Shown one piece after another: positions 36,569 to 45,947 of a DNA stretch of 64,000 nucleotides. The notes beneath the pieces were generated by a model. It was not told the DNA's origin and ran no database searches. It worked only from the letters and a program-made list of their open reading frames with translations. Both the position numbers and the translations under genes were made by a program. This DNA is from Acinetobacter sp. ANC 3813 (GTDB taxonomy: Bacteria > Pseudomonadota > Gammaproteobacteria > Pseudomonadales > Moraxellaceae). Within the stretch, counting starts at the first letter, position 1; every line of letters starts with the position of its first letter. The stretch is from the NCBI RefSeq assembly GCF_002135435.1, contig NZ_NEGK01000002.1:352479-416478 (forward strand). Reading direction: 5' to 3'.

Positions 36569-37264
36569 AGGTTAGCGTCCAAATAAATCGTTTAAAAGAA
36601 TAAAATGAATAACAATTCAAAACTGCCGTACATTGTCTTAAAAAAAGCGTACAGGGTAAAGACTAAGGTCGATTTTTTCACGAATAATTCGTAAGCAAAA
36701 ACGGTTTTCGTACAGTTGTTGAACAACTTTAGGTGTATATAAATTTGAATGCCTAATTATTGCGCCGACCTGTCGACTTATACTTAAAATGATTTCGAAT
36801 ACAGTCACTTAAATTTGACTCGGGTTTTTATATGACTGTGATTGGCCAATATTGAAGATTTCAGCTTTATTATTTTATTACAGTCACTTACAAACACAAT
36901 GAATATAATTCATCTTAAATAAAATATAATGAGAAATATCATTAATAAAAAATAAAGCCTGAACTGCTCAAAAAAATAAAAAACATCGATAAAAATATAA
37001 TATTAAATAAAATACAACAACTTAAAGCAATACACCTTCAGATTATGCTTGCAATGCATCTTTAAGCAGGCCGCCTAATAAAAGATGACTTATCTTGTTT
37101 CAGAACATCCATTTTGCAGCCTTTATCAATTTTTTAGATGGTCATATCAATTAAAAAGTCCATAAATTGAAATAAATTCACCCATTTTGATCGCCATGCG
37201 CTAGTCCTTTAAAGCAACTCGATGTAACATATTGCGTCTTTTGAATTTAACTGTGATAGGACTT
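36569..37264. other. Long divergent intergenic region between transketolase and metK
   Basis: About 700 bp, very A+T-rich. It contains two small perfect palindromes close to the transketolase start: ACGAATAATTCGT (36680-36692) and AGTTGTTGAACAACT (36714-36728), which could be operators. The rest holds no convincing ORF or RNA gene. I looked for a SAM-type riboswitch ahead of metK and did not recognise one. Confidence 0.5.
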
Positions 37265-38431
37265 ATGCGCGAGTACGCTGTATTTACCTCGGAATCTGTA
37301 AGCGAAGGCCATCCAGATAAAATGGCTGACCAAATCAGTGATGCTATTCTGGATGCAATCTTAAAAGAAGACCCATATGCACGGGTTGCTTGTGAAACGC
37401 TTGTAAAAACAGGTGCTGTAGTACTTGCTGGTGAAATCACAACAACTGCAAACGTTGACTTTGAAGCAATCGTTCGCCATACCGTAAATGGCATTGGCTA
37501 TCATCATACCGACTTAGGTTTTGATGGTTCAACTTGTGCGGTTATTAACATGATCGGCAAGCAGTCTCCTGAAATCGCTCAAGGTGTTGACCGTCAAAAA
37601 CCTGAAGATCAAGGTGCTGGCGACCAAGGCCTAATGTTCGGTTACGCAAGCCGTGAAACTGATGTTTTAATGCCTGCTCCTATTTCATATGCTCATCGTT
37701 TAATGGAAAAGCAAGCTGAGTTGCGCCGCGACGGCACTTTGCCTTGGCTGCGTCCAGATGCGAAAAGCCAAGTGACTTTTGCATATGAAAATGGCAAGCC
37801 TGTTCGTTTAGATGCTGTTGTGCTTTCTACTCAGCACGATCCAGATATCTCTCAAGCCAACTTGAAAGAAGCTGTGATTGAAGAAATTGTGAAAAAAATT
37901 ATCCCTGCGGACATGTTCCATGCTGGGACTAAATTTCACATTAACCCAACTGGCCTGTTCGTGATTGGCGGACCTGTGGGTGACTGCGGTTTAACTGGCC
38001 GTAAAATCATTGTAGATACTTACGGCGGCATGGCGCGTCATGGCGGCGGTGCTTTCTCTGGTAAAGATCCATCGAAAGTTGACCGTTCTGCTGCGTATGC
38101 TGGCCGTTACGTTGCGAAAAACATTGTGGCAGCTGGTCTTGCAGAGAAATGTGAAATCCAAGTGTCTTATGCAATTGGTGTTGCTGAGCCAACTTCGATT
38201 TCAATCAACACATTTAACACAGGCAAAGTATCAGACGAATTAATCATTCAATTGGTTCGTGAACACTTCGATCTGCGTCCGTACGGCATTACCCGTATGC
38301 TTGATCTGATTCAGCCAATGTATAAGCAAACTGCTGCTTATGGTCACTTTGGCCGTGAAGGTTCAGATACTGCATTTACATGGGAAAAAACTGACAAAGT
38401 TGAAGCGCTTAAAGCATCTGCTGGCCTTTAA
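37265..38431 (+). CDS. metK: S-adenosylmethionine synthase MetK
   Basis: 388 aa from the ATG at 37265 ([22 protein letters not shown]), the family's usual start; the frame extends 11 codons further without support. Hallmarks: SEGHPDK near the N-terminus, [12 protein letters not shown] (family signature 1), and [20 protein letters not shown] (signature 2). It makes SAM from ATP and methionine in the cytosol. It ends at a strong terminator (38448-38477). Confidence 0.98.
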   Translation: MREYAVFTSESVSEGHPDKMADQISDAILDAILKEDPYARVACETLVKTGAVVLAGEITTTANVDFEAIVRHTVNGIGYHHTDLGFDGSTCAVINMIGKQSPEIAQGVDRQKPEDQGAGDQGLMFGYASRETDVLMPAPISYAHRLMEKQAELRRDGTLPWLRPDAKSQVTFAYENGKPVRLDAVVLSTQHDPDISQANLKEAVIEEIVKKIIPADMFHAGTKFHINPTGLFVIGGPVGDCGLTGRKIIVDTYGGMARHGGGAFSGKDPSKVDRSAAYAGRYVAKNIVAAGLAEKCEIQVSYAIGVAEPTSISINTFNTGKVSDELIIQLVREHFDLRPYGITRMLDLIQPMYKQTAAYGHFGREGSDTAFTWEKTDKVEALKASAGL

Positions 38432-38447
38432 TTTTAAAATTTTTCAT

Positions 38448-38477
38448 AAAAAAGCCTGCATTTTTGCAGGCTTTTTT
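38448..38477 (+). terminator. Intrinsic terminator of metK
   Basis: Stem AAAAAAGCCTGCA / TGCAGGCTTTTTT with a TTTT loop, 16 bp after the stop codon. Confidence 0.88.
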
Positions 38478-38550
38478 ATTGTCCAAATATTGCTCAAAAT
38501 TATATTGACTTAAATTAAACCTCAACTTATTAATATAAATACAAGAAGAT

Positions 38551-39048
38551 ATGAAGAATGAGATTATGCCCTTTCCATTAGAATATAAATTTATTACTGC
38601 GACTGAAGAACAATTAGGATTCAATTTTCCAGAAAAATATAAAGCCAAAATGCAAATTGATAATGGCGGTGAATTCGGCATTAGCCTTTCAGATGAAGAT
38701 GAAGATGAAGATGAAGATGAAGATGAAGATGAAGATGAAGATGAAGATGAAGATGAAGATGATTACATTGAATCATGGTTTCTTTTTCCCTTCCAAGACA
38801 CCACCGATATAAAACGAATTAAACGTACAATGGGCCACCTTGTAGAAGAGCACAAATCGACTCGTGAAATTGAGGATTTCCCCGCAAACAGCGTCGCCAT
38901 TGCACATAATGGCGCAGGTGATTATTTATTGATGCGGGCTGCTGATGATTCGCAATTGGGTGAAGAAATTTACTTATGGCGCCATGATGACGTTGAGTTT
39001 ATCTATCTCATCGCATCCTCAATTGCAGAACTCATTCAATATGAATGA
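38551..39048 (+). CDS. SMI1/KNR4 (SUKH)-like protein with acidic repeat tract
   Basis: 165 aa. The N-terminus (YKFITATEEQLGFNFPEKYKAKM and IDNGGEFGI) and the later WFLFPFQDT, FPANSVAIAHNGAGDYLLM and IYLWRHDDVEFIYLIASSIAEL match the SMI1/KNR4 or SUKH superfamily. Many bacterial members are immunity proteins against polymorphic toxins, but others have no known partner. No toxin gene is beside it. The tandem hexamer tract inserts 24 Asp/Glu residues (mostly Asp-Glu pairs) at about residues 48-71, inside the domain, apparently as a surface loop. Monocistronic. Confidence 0.8.
   Translation: MKNEIMPFPLEYKFITATEEQLGFNFPEKYKAKMQIDNGGEFGISLSDEDEDEDEDEDEDEDEDEDEDEDDYIESWFLFPFQDTTDIKRIKRTMGHLVEEHKSTREIEDFPANSVAIAHNGAGDYLLMRAADDSQLGEEIYLWRHDDVEFIYLIASSIAELIQYE
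38692..38757 (+). repeat. Tandem hexamer repeat GATGAA x 11 within a coding region
   Basis: Eleven uninterrupted copies of GATGAA followed by GATGAT. They encode alternating Asp-Glu within the SMI1/KNR4-like protein. Copy number changes by slippage would be in frame, altering loop length but not the reading frame. Confidence 0.97.
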
Positions 39049-39200
39049 TAAAGATCAAACTAATCATAGCTTTCCACGCTCAAAATCAGGTTGACATGAA
39101 TTACACTAAATAAACAATTTTTGATCGATTGTTGAATATTTTTTCAGCTAATATATTTTCAGCCCATGCTACAGGGCATAACAAAAAAGAGGAAAACACA

Positions 39201-39545
39201 ATGAATAAATTACTTGTTGCTTTAGGTTTGGCTGCTACTGTTGCATTGGTTGGCTGCAGCAAAGAAAAAGCGCCTGAAACTGGCGCAACGACTGGCGAAC
39301 ACCTAGAAAATGCTGCTAGCCAAGCGACTCAAGATATCCAAAATGCGACGGATAATGCGGCATCTGAAACTCAAGCTGCTGCAGATAATGCCGCTGCTAA
39401 AATTGATGCTGCTACAGATGAAGCTGCTGCTAAAACTGAAGCCGCTGCGCATGACGTAAAAGAAGCAACGAAAGACGCAACTGCCCATGCTGCCGCGGCA
39501 GTTGAACAAGGCGCTGCTGATGTAAAAGAAAAAGCTCAGCAATAA
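39201..39545 (+). CDS. Small alanine-rich lipoprotein
   Basis: 114 aa from the ATG at 39201, which follows GAGGAAAA; an upstream in-frame ATG at 39129 is not supported. Signal peptide ending in lipobox LVGC (Cys19). The mature part is a run of Ala-rich amphipathic segments with near-repeats (DNAASETQAAADNAAAKIDAA, DEAAAKTEAAAH, ATKDATAHAAAAVEQ), predicted to be one long helix. Such small envelope lipoproteins are common in Acinetobacter; role unknown. Confidence 0.82.
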   Translation: MNKLLVALGLAATVALVGCSKEKAPETGATTGEHLENAASQATQDIQNATDNAASETQAAADNAAAKIDAATDEAAAKTEAAAHDVKEATKDATAHAAAAVEQGAADVKEKAQQ

Positions 39546-39557
39546 GCTGCAATTTAT

Positions 39558-39587
39558 AAAAAAGCCTTCTAAATGAAGGCTTTTTTT
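39558..39587 (+). terminator. Intrinsic terminator of the alanine-rich lipoprotein gene
   Basis: Stem AAAAAAGCCTTC / GAAGGCTTTTTTT with a TAAAT loop. Confidence 0.88.
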
Positions 39588-39668
39588 GTGTTAATAAATA
39601 GGCCTAGGCTTGCATCCATTGGGCAAAGCCCTTCATCATGTAGAAAATTAAAGTAAAGAGCATGCAAT

Positions 39669-40370
39669 ATGTCTTTTTCACATCATAGCGAAAAACATTA
39701 TATTCAGCGTACTGGCTGGCTGCGCGCCTCAGTGCTAGGCGCAAATGACGGTATTATCTCTGTTACCAGCCTCATCGTCGGCATGGCGGCAAGCGGCGCC
39801 TCAACGCATACCTTGCTCATCACCTGTGTCGCAGGTTTAATTTCAGGTGCAACCTCTATGGCTGCAGGCGAATATATTTCAGTTAAATCACAGGTCGATA
39901 TCGAAAAAGCTGACTTGCACATGGAAGCGCGTGAACTGGAAAAAAATCCGCATCATGAATTAAAAGAACTGACTCAGATCTATATACACCGCGGTTTAAG
40001 CCCAGAACTTGCACATGAAGTTGCAGTTCAGCTCACAGAAAGAGATGCTTTGGAAGCGCATGCCCGTGATGAAATCGGCATTCATGAAAACACCTCAGCC
40101 AATCCACTGCAGGCTGCGGGCTCCTCTGCCGTCGCTTTCTCTCTTGGCGCGCTTTTCCCGATGCTGTCCATTCTGCTTAGCCCAGATCAATATGTATCGC
40201 AAACAGTGATGGTCGTTGGAGTCTTATCGCTGGCTTTTTTAGGCGCGTTATCCAGTTATTTTGCTGGCACCTCAATGCTGCGCGGCAGCTTACGCGTAAC
40301 GCTCTGGGGGATTATCGCTATGGCTTTTGCCGCATGGATTGGCTCAATGTTTGATGTATCACCCATCTAA
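39669..40370 (+). CDS. VIT1/CCC1-family membrane transporter
   Basis: 233 aa. N-terminal HHSEKHYIQRTGWLRASVLGANDGIISVTSLIVGMA and ATSMAAGEYISVKSQ are the conserved first two segments of VIT/CCC1 (vacuolar iron transporter) proteins. An acidic cytoplasmic helical stretch follows (VDIEKADLHMEARELEKN), then three more membrane helices ending WIGSMFDVSPI. Probably exports or moves Fe2+ or Mn2+ across the inner membrane. No fused ferritin domain. Direction and metal are inferred from family only. Confidence 0.9.
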   Translation: MSFSHHSEKHYIQRTGWLRASVLGANDGIISVTSLIVGMAASGASTHTLLITCVAGLISGATSMAAGEYISVKSQVDIEKADLHMEARELEKNPHHELKELTQIYIHRGLSPELAHEVAVQLTERDALEAHARDEIGIHENTSANPLQAAGSSAVAFSLGALFPMLSILLSPDQYVSQTVMVVGVLSLAFLGALSSYFAGTSMLRGSLRVTLWGIIAMAFAAWIGSMFDVSPI

Positions 40371-40497
40371 TAATATAAGTTTTACCAATATAAAAAATCA
40401 GATATACACATTATGTATTTATACATAATGTGTCTTTAACAGATATAGATTGCGTACAATATCCCGACTTATTTAGTTTGAATTATCTCCTGTCCTT

Positions 40498-41709
40498 ATG
40501 TCTGTTATTGCAGCACCTGCAAATCGATCTAATATATCGGTTTGGGTGTCTTTTTTACTTTTAATTTTAGGTACACTTGGCGCATACCAAGTGGTTGGCA
40601 TCAATCAAGCCCTGCTGTTTCTTGTTGGCGGTGCGCTGGGTATGACGCTTTATCATGCTTCTTTTGGCTTCACCTCAAGCTGGCGCGTCTTTATTAAAGA
40701 ACGCCGCGGCCGCGGTTTGCGTGCACAAATGATCATGCTGGCCTTAGCAGTTTTGCTGTTCTTCCCTGCTTTAGGCGCAGGAGAACTGTTTGGCAACCCA
40801 GTCAAAGGCAATGTTAACCCTGTATCTGTGTCTGTCATGATTGGCGCATTTATTTTCGGCATTGGCATGCAGCTGGGCGGCGGCTGTGCTTCGGGCACGC
40901 TCTATACTGTCGGTGCTGGCAGCATGCGTATGATTGTTACGCTCATCTTCTTCTGTACAGGTTCTTTGATTGCCACTACGCATCTAGACTGGTGGTTTAA
41001 TTTACCGCATTTAGCGCCCATTTCCGTGGTCCAAAGTCTTGGAGTTATTCCTGCCCTGCTGCTGAATTTTGTGCTTTTCGCCTTAATTGCTGCTGTGACG
41101 GTTTATTTTGAGAAAAAGCGCCACGGCAGTTTAGAAGCTGAACCTCAAAGCCAGAACCAAGGGTTTAAACGCTTTTTACGCGGCCCATGGCCATTGGTGT
41201 GGGGCGGCATTATCCTAACCCTATTGAACTTTGCAACCTTAGCTTTGGCAGGCCGTCCATGGGGAGTCACTTCAGCTCTTGCGGTTTGGGCAGCTAAAAC
41301 CGCCAGCTTTGCTGGCTTTGATGTTGCCTCTTGGAATTATTGGCAACAGCCTGCAAATGCAAAAGCATTAACTGAATCATTATGGTTTGATGTTACGTCG
41401 ATGATGAACTTCGGCATTATGCTTGGCGCTTTACTTGCAGCAAGTCTTGCAGGCAAATTTGCACCAAACTTTAATATTCCTAAGCGTTCACTCTTAGCCG
41501 CTATCATTGGCGGTCTATTACTTGGCTACGGCGCACGTTTGGCTTATGGCTGCAATATTGGCGCATATTTCAGCGGTATTGCTTCAGGCAGTGTTCATGG
41601 CTGGTTATGGCTGATCTTTGCCTTTATAGGCAATAGCATTGGCGTAAAACTCCGTCCGGTTTTCTTCCCAGGTGAACGCCCTCAGCCAGAAAAACTGACT
41701 GGCTGTTAA
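40498..41709 (+). CDS. YeeE/YedE (TsuA-like) sulfur-compound transporter
   Basis: 403 aa, about ten hydrophobic helices. Conserved cysteines sit in the family motifs GMQLGGGCASGTLY and RLAYGCNIGAYFSGIA, the internal-repeat motifs that in TsuA relay thiosulfate. A short C-terminal tail ends in TGC. It should import thiosulfate or a related sulfur anion through the inner membrane. No tusA/sirA-like partner gene is adjacent here. Terminator at 41727-41753. Confidence 0.88.
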   Translation: MSVIAAPANRSNISVWVSFLLLILGTLGAYQVVGINQALLFLVGGALGMTLYHASFGFTSSWRVFIKERRGRGLRAQMIMLALAVLLFFPALGAGELFGNPVKGNVNPVSVSVMIGAFIFGIGMQLGGGCASGTLYTVGAGSMRMIVTLIFFCTGSLIATTHLDWWFNLPHLAPISVVQSLGVIPALLLNFVLFALIAAVTVYFEKKRHGSLEAEPQSQNQGFKRFLRGPWPLVWGGIILTLLNFATLALAGRPWGVTSALAVWAAKTASFAGFDVASWNYWQQPANAKALTESLWFDVTSMMNFGIMLGALLAASLAGKFAPNFNIPKRSLLAAIIGGLLLGYGARLAYGCNIGAYFSGIASGSVHGWLWLIFAFIGNSIGVKLRPVFFPGERPQPEKLTGC

Positions 41710-41726
41710 TCACTTGAGTCAAAAAG

Positions 41727-41753
41727 AAAAACCCATCTACGGATGGGTTTTTT
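41727..41753. terminator. Bidirectional terminator
   Basis: Stem AAAAACCCATC / GATGGGTTTTTT between the yeeE-like gene and the convergent lipoprotein gene. Confidence 0.83.
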
Positions 41754-41785
41754 ATGTGATCAATCTAAATAGAATAAAAAGACTT

Positions 41786-42307
41786 TTACTTAGGCGTTAA
41801 AGCTTCACGCAAGTTACAGCCAAAACCCATAATTTGCTGGGCCTGCTTATAGCTGCTGTAATCGCTCAATGCAAATGCATAAAATGCATCTGCTGTTGCA
41901 AATTTCTGCTTTAAACCTTTTTGCGCCGCACCATCTAAAACCACGCCATCCAGCAGATTCAAATTGAAGTGACCTAAACGGTACAGTTCATTAAAGTAAG
42001 AATTCATCATCTTGCAGTAGGCTTCTTTGGTTGGCTTTAAAGATGTAGAGCTGACTGCATGCAAATGCAGTGTTTTTAAATTATTCACATCTAAAACGGC
42101 TTGGTCCGAAAAGGCTAAACTTTCTGTTTTTTTGAAATTCTGGAAATCCATTGTGAGTTGTACATTCAGCCGATCAATTTTATGCTGCAAGTCTTGGGTA
42201 TTTTGAACACGGTATGCAGCTGTATCTATTTCCGCCTGCGGTTTATCGTCTTGGGTACAAGCAGTCAATACTGTACATAAAAGCACAGATGCATAAATAG
42301 GTTTCAT
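41786..42307 (-). CDS. Putative lipoprotein of unknown function
   Basis: 173 aa. Signal peptide with lipobox LTAC (Cys17). The mature protein starts with charged sequence (TQDDKPQAEIDTAAYRV) and appears mostly helical, with two later cysteines (EAYCKMM and GFGCNLREAL) that could form a disulfide in the periplasm. Not recognised; monocistronic. Confidence 0.75.
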   Translation of the reverse strand: MKPIYASVLLCTVLTACTQDDKPQAEIDTAAYRVQNTQDLQHKIDRLNVQLTMDFQNFKKTESLAFSDQAVLDVNNLKTLHLHAVSSTSLKPTKEAYCKMMNSYFNELYRLGHFNLNLLDGVVLDGAAQKGLKQKFATADAFYAFALSDYSSYKQAQQIMGFGCNLREALTPK

Positions 42308-42395
42308 TTCACACTCAATTCAACGTCCAATCTCCTGCGCCATTATGCCCGAAATTTTCTGTTAAAGAAGTCCGATACACCTATGCATGCTCAGT

Positions 42396-43175
42396 TCAAA
42401 GTGTTTTTTCATTCATATAGCGCCAGTAACGCTTTGGCACATATTGAATGTGAAGTTTCATATTTTTTCGCGCTTCAATATTTACACTTCTGAAATAGTC
42501 TTTCCATAACTGATCATACAGAGCCTCATCATCATCCAGTTCAATACTAAAGTCTTGGCTATGCCCTATCGTGATCTGACTATCTATCGCCAATGCATCC
42601 ATTTGCACCTGATGCACTTCATTTAAATCGTAATATAGACCATATTTGCGCTTTTCATCGTAAATCAGCCAGCGTTGATCCTGATAACGGCGTTTGAAAT
42701 GACCCTCTATAATAGGCAGTACGTTAAAATCTGGGGCTATCAGACTGAGGAATAAGCCGTCCTTACTTTTTTTAAACCGTACAAAAGCTTCCATCCGATG
42801 CTTTTCCCGTCCAACCTGCTTCGCCCATTGCGACACACCCAGTACATCAGCATGACCATAGTCTTGATCGACTGACCGCTGCGACTGAAAGATATACACT
42901 GCAAAATTAAAGCAATGCTGAAATGCCTGATCCTGCTCAGACAAAAAGCTGTAATAAAACCTTTTTAATGCACCAGCAGAGGCTTTTTGCTTTAAACCTT
43001 GCCAGACGCGCTGCGCCTGCTCATCATTGGATGGCACATCTACAGAATCATCAAATAAACCTGACTGTGCATGCGGATCAGAGCTCACCGAGACATTAAA
43101 TTCTTTAAATTGAAATGCTCTAAATATGCAGCTTAGTAAGCCAGTCATGGTGCCATCAAATATATAGCGCGCCAT
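42396..43175 (-). CDS. DUF4130 / TIGR03915-type putative DNA repair protein
   Basis: 259 aa. The N-terminal ARYIFDGTMTGLLSCIFRAF is the signature start of the TIGR03915 family. The later part (DVLGVSQWAKQVGREKHRMEAFVRF and LIAPDFNVLPIIEGHFKRRYQDQRWLIYDEKRKYGLYYD) matches DUF4130, a domain also found fused to UdgX-like uracil-DNA glycosylases. It starts 2 bp after the stop of the radical-SAM gene, so the two are co-expressed. The biochemical activity has not been defined to my knowledge; a DNA-damage role is inferred from family context. Confidence 0.85.
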   Translation of the reverse strand: MARYIFDGTMTGLLSCIFRAFQFKEFNVSVSSDPHAQSGLFDDSVDVPSNDEQAQRVWQGLKQKASAGALKRFYYSFLSEQDQAFQHCFNFAVYIFQSQRSVDQDYGHADVLGVSQWAKQVGREKHRMEAFVRFKKSKDGLFLSLIAPDFNVLPIIEGHFKRRYQDQRWLIYDEKRKYGLYYDLNEVHQVQMDALAIDSQITIGHSQDFSIELDDDEALYDQLWKDYFRSVNIEARKNMKLHIQYVPKRYWRYMNEKTL

Positions 43176-43177
43176 TT

Positions 43178-44437
43178 TTAAAAACCGAAACCCAATTGCG
43201 GTGACAGCTGCTGCGTATATTTTGAATTTCCTTCTTGTAAAATTTGATTACGGATTTGGCTCTCGCTCTGATCACGCAGAAATTTAGGCGTATCTGCACA
43301 GCGGATAAAATGCTGTGCACGGTTATAGGCCACCCCCATCCGTTTGAGCTGATCAATATGGATTTGACCAAAACGGCGCGCTTTGACAATTTTTTTAGCA
43401 GAAGTCACGCCTATACCGGGTACACGCAAAATCATACGGTAGTCTGCACGATTAATATCGACAGGAAAGGCTTCAGGATGTCGCAGCGCCCAGCTGAGTT
43501 TAGGATCAACCTCTAAATCCAGATTAGGATGTGCATCATCGACAATTTCGGATGCTTCAAAACCGTAGAAACGCATCAGCCAGTCACTTTGATATAAACG
43601 GTTTTCGCGCAGTAGTGGCGGCGCAGAACCAATGGCTGGCAGTGCTCTGTCTTCTTCGTTAATTGGAATATAGCCCGAGAAATACACGCGCTTCAGCTTA
43701 AATTCTTTATAGTGCCGATCCGCCATCATAATGACATCTTGATCTGTTTCCTGCGCAGCGCCCACGACCATTTGCGTGGTTTGCCCTGCAGGTACAAATT
43801 TCGGAACGTGCCGAATCACTTGATGTTCTTCTTTGAGCTGAATCAGTCTGTCGCGCACAATCCCTAAATCTTTTTGCACTTCGGCATGGCTTTTTTCAGG
43901 TGCAAACTGTTGCAAACCCGCTTCAGTAGGCATTTCCAAATTAATGCTCATCCGGTCTACATAAAGACCCGCTTCAGTAATAATTTCTTGTGATGCACCC
44001 GGTATGGTTTTTAAATGAATATAGCCATGAAAGTTTTCTTCCAGACGCAATTTTTTCACCACTTGCAGCATACGCTCCATGGTGTAATCCGCAGATTTAA
44101 AAATCCCAGAACTGAGAAATAAACCTTCAATATAATTACGGCGATAAAAATTCATGGTCAAATCGACCACTTCCTGAACGGTAAATGCAGCGCGTTTGAC
44201 ATCATTAGAACGGCGCGACACGCAATAGGCGCAGTCGTAAATACAGACGTTAGAAAAAAGAATTTTCAGCAGCGATACACAGCGCCCATCTTCGGTGTAA
44301 CTATGGCAAATACCATTTCCTGTATTGCCAATCCCCTTATCTTTATTTTGGCGCTTGCTGCCGCTGGAAGAACAGGACACATCATATTTAGCCGCATCTG
44401 CCAATATTTGCAGCTTTTCACGGATACGTTCAGACAT
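43178..44437 (-). CDS. TIGR03916-type radical SAM protein, putative DNA modification/repair
   Basis: 419 aa. The radical-SAM [4Fe-4S] motif is C65-IYD-C69-AY-C72, CxxxCxxC. Further cysteines at 44 and 53 (GICHSYTEDGRC) are conserved in this family. A C-terminal helix-hairpin-helix (ILRVPGIGVTSAKKIVKARR) suggests nucleic-acid binding, as does the basic sequence around it. It always pairs with the DUF4130 gene, which follows after 2 bp. The substrate, possibly a modified or damaged base, is unknown. An ATG at 44437 is supported by a normal-length family N-terminus. Confidence 0.9.
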   Translation of the reverse strand: MSERIREKLQILADAAKYDVSCSSSGSKRQNKDKGIGNTGNGICHSYTEDGRCVSLLKILFSNVCIYDCAYCVSRRSNDVKRAAFTVQEVVDLTMNFYRRNYIEGLFLSSGIFKSADYTMERMLQVVKKLRLEENFHGYIHLKTIPGASQEIITEAGLYVDRMSINLEMPTEAGLQQFAPEKSHAEVQKDLGIVRDRLIQLKEEHQVIRHVPKFVPAGQTTQMVVGAAQETDQDVIMMADRHYKEFKLKRVYFSGYIPINEEDRALPAIGSAPPLLRENRLYQSDWLMRFYGFEASEIVDDAHPNLDLEVDPKLSWALRHPEAFPVDINRADYRMILRVPGIGVTSAKKIVKARRFGQIHIDQLKRMGVAYNRAQHFIRCADTPKFLRDQSESQIRNQILQEGNSKYTQQLSPQLGFGF

Positions 44438-44652
44438 GAGAGAAACTTCATAACATTTTTACTTCGACATTTAAATTATATCCTGCACAGTTAAGCCAAA
44501 AGGCTCTGACAAGCTTTTCCACGACACAGCATGTCGTTTTAATGACCTCACCCGTTTCTGCCTAAATGCACTATTTTGGCAATAAATAACGAATATTATT
44601 TGCCAAACTGGGTCTCCTTGGGCAAAGTGAAGAGATACAAGGAGATGCAAAT

Positions 44653-45696
44653 ATGACTTTATTAGAACAATTAGGCATTAAACACCCATTTCTTTTAGCG
44701 CCTATGGCAGGTGTGTCTACACCTGAATTGGCCGCAGAGGTTTCTAACCAAGGCGGATTAGGTTCTTTGGGTTTAGGCGCCAGCACAGCATCTTCTGCCC
44801 GCGAACAAATTTTAAAAACTCAGGAACTGACAGATCAGCCCTTTCAAGTGAATTTTTTCTGCCATCAGCCAGCAGTTTTAGATGCACAAATTGCACAGCA
44901 ATGGATTGACTATTTAAGCCCGCAATTCCAAAAATACGGCGCTACACCGCCTGAACAGCTCAACTGCATTTATCCCAGCTTCTTAGATAATGATGATTTC
45001 TTGAATGTTGTGTTGGAAACCCAGCCTAAAGCGGTCAGTTTTCATTTTGGCATACCGCATGCGCACCAAATTCAAGCGCTCAAAGCAGCAGGTATCCTTA
45101 CACTGGTTTCTGCAACAAATTTAGCTGAGGCCTTAGCAATTGAAGCTGCTGGCATTGATGTCATTATTGCGCAAGGCATTGAAGCTGGAGGACACCGCGG
45201 TATTTTCAATGAAACTTTTGACAGCAGTGTTAGAACAGCCGATTTAGTTCAATTGATCAAAAAACATTGCCAGCTGCCAATTGTCGCCGCGGGCGGAATT
45301 ATGACTGGCCAGCAAGCGAAGGTATTACTCAATTTAGGTGCAGATGCGCTGCAGCTGGGAACTGCTTTTGTACAATGCAAAAGCTCGAATGCCAACATTG
45401 CTTACCGTAAAGCGCTATTTGACCAGCCTATAACTCAAATTACGGCCAGTATTTCGGGCCGCCCAGCGCGCGGCTTAATTAATCATTGGCATATGCAAAT
45501 TGATACGCCTGAACGTCCTCAAGTTCCCGCCTATCCATATACCTATGACTTAGGCAAGCAGCTTCATGCCGCTGCTGTACAGCATAATGATCACGGTTTT
45601 GGCGCGTTTTGGGCAGGCAGCAATGTTGCACAAATTCGTGAATTGGAAGCAGCAGATCTAATCAATCAGCTGGTTTTGGAAATGAATTTTGCATAA
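44653..45696 (+). CDS. Nitronate monooxygenase-like flavoprotein
   Basis: 347 aa. TIM-barrel FMN enzyme of the 2-nitropropane dioxygenase/NMO family. PFLLAPMAGVSTPELAAEVSNQGGLGSLGLG at the N-terminus, VIIAQGIEAGGHRGIF with the candidate catalytic His, and PIVAAGGIMTGQQAKVLLNLGADALQLGTAFV in the phosphate-binding region are all diagnostic. The usual reaction is oxidation of propionate 3-nitronate and similar toxins. Monocistronic and divergent from the radical-SAM gene. Confidence 0.88.
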   Translation: MTLLEQLGIKHPFLLAPMAGVSTPELAAEVSNQGGLGSLGLGASTASSAREQILKTQELTDQPFQVNFFCHQPAVLDAQIAQQWIDYLSPQFQKYGATPPEQLNCIYPSFLDNDDFLNVVLETQPKAVSFHFGIPHAHQIQALKAAGILTLVSATNLAEALAIEAAGIDVIIAQGIEAGGHRGIFNETFDSSVRTADLVQLIKKHCQLPIVAAGGIMTGQQAKVLLNLGADALQLGTAFVQCKSSNANIAYRKALFDQPITQITASISGRPARGLINHWHMQIDTPERPQVPAYPYTYDLGKQLHAAAVQHNDHGFGAFWAGSNVAQIRELEAADLINQLVLEMNFA

Positions 45697-45947
45697 TGCT
45701 TAAATCTGCACGGCTTGAGTTTTGTATAATTCAAGCTGTGCATTTCAGAAATTGAAAATTGCCCAATGTCATAGGGGCTACAGCATTCGCACATAATTTA
45801 ATTTATAAATTAATTCTATGTGATTTAATGCTTTATATTTAATCAAATCTACTTATTTCCAATCAAAAATACCCAAAACTAGGGATAAATCCATTTGTGG
45901 TATTTATGTTAATTTAGCCACATTATTTCAAATAAAAGTTAAACAGC

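Noticed and set aside
36569..37264. SAM riboswitch upstream of metK
   Set aside because: No recognisable SAM-binding aptamer core; only A+T-rich sequence and small palindromes.
37201..37494. Minus-strand ORF overlapping the metK start
   Set aside because: Antisense shadow of metK.
38692..38763. CRISPR-like array
   Set aside because: The repeats are contiguous hexamers in a coding sequence with no spacers.
39303..39542. Minus-strand ORF opposite the alanine-rich lipoprotein
   Set aside because: Compositional shadow of the repetitive GCN codons on the other strand.
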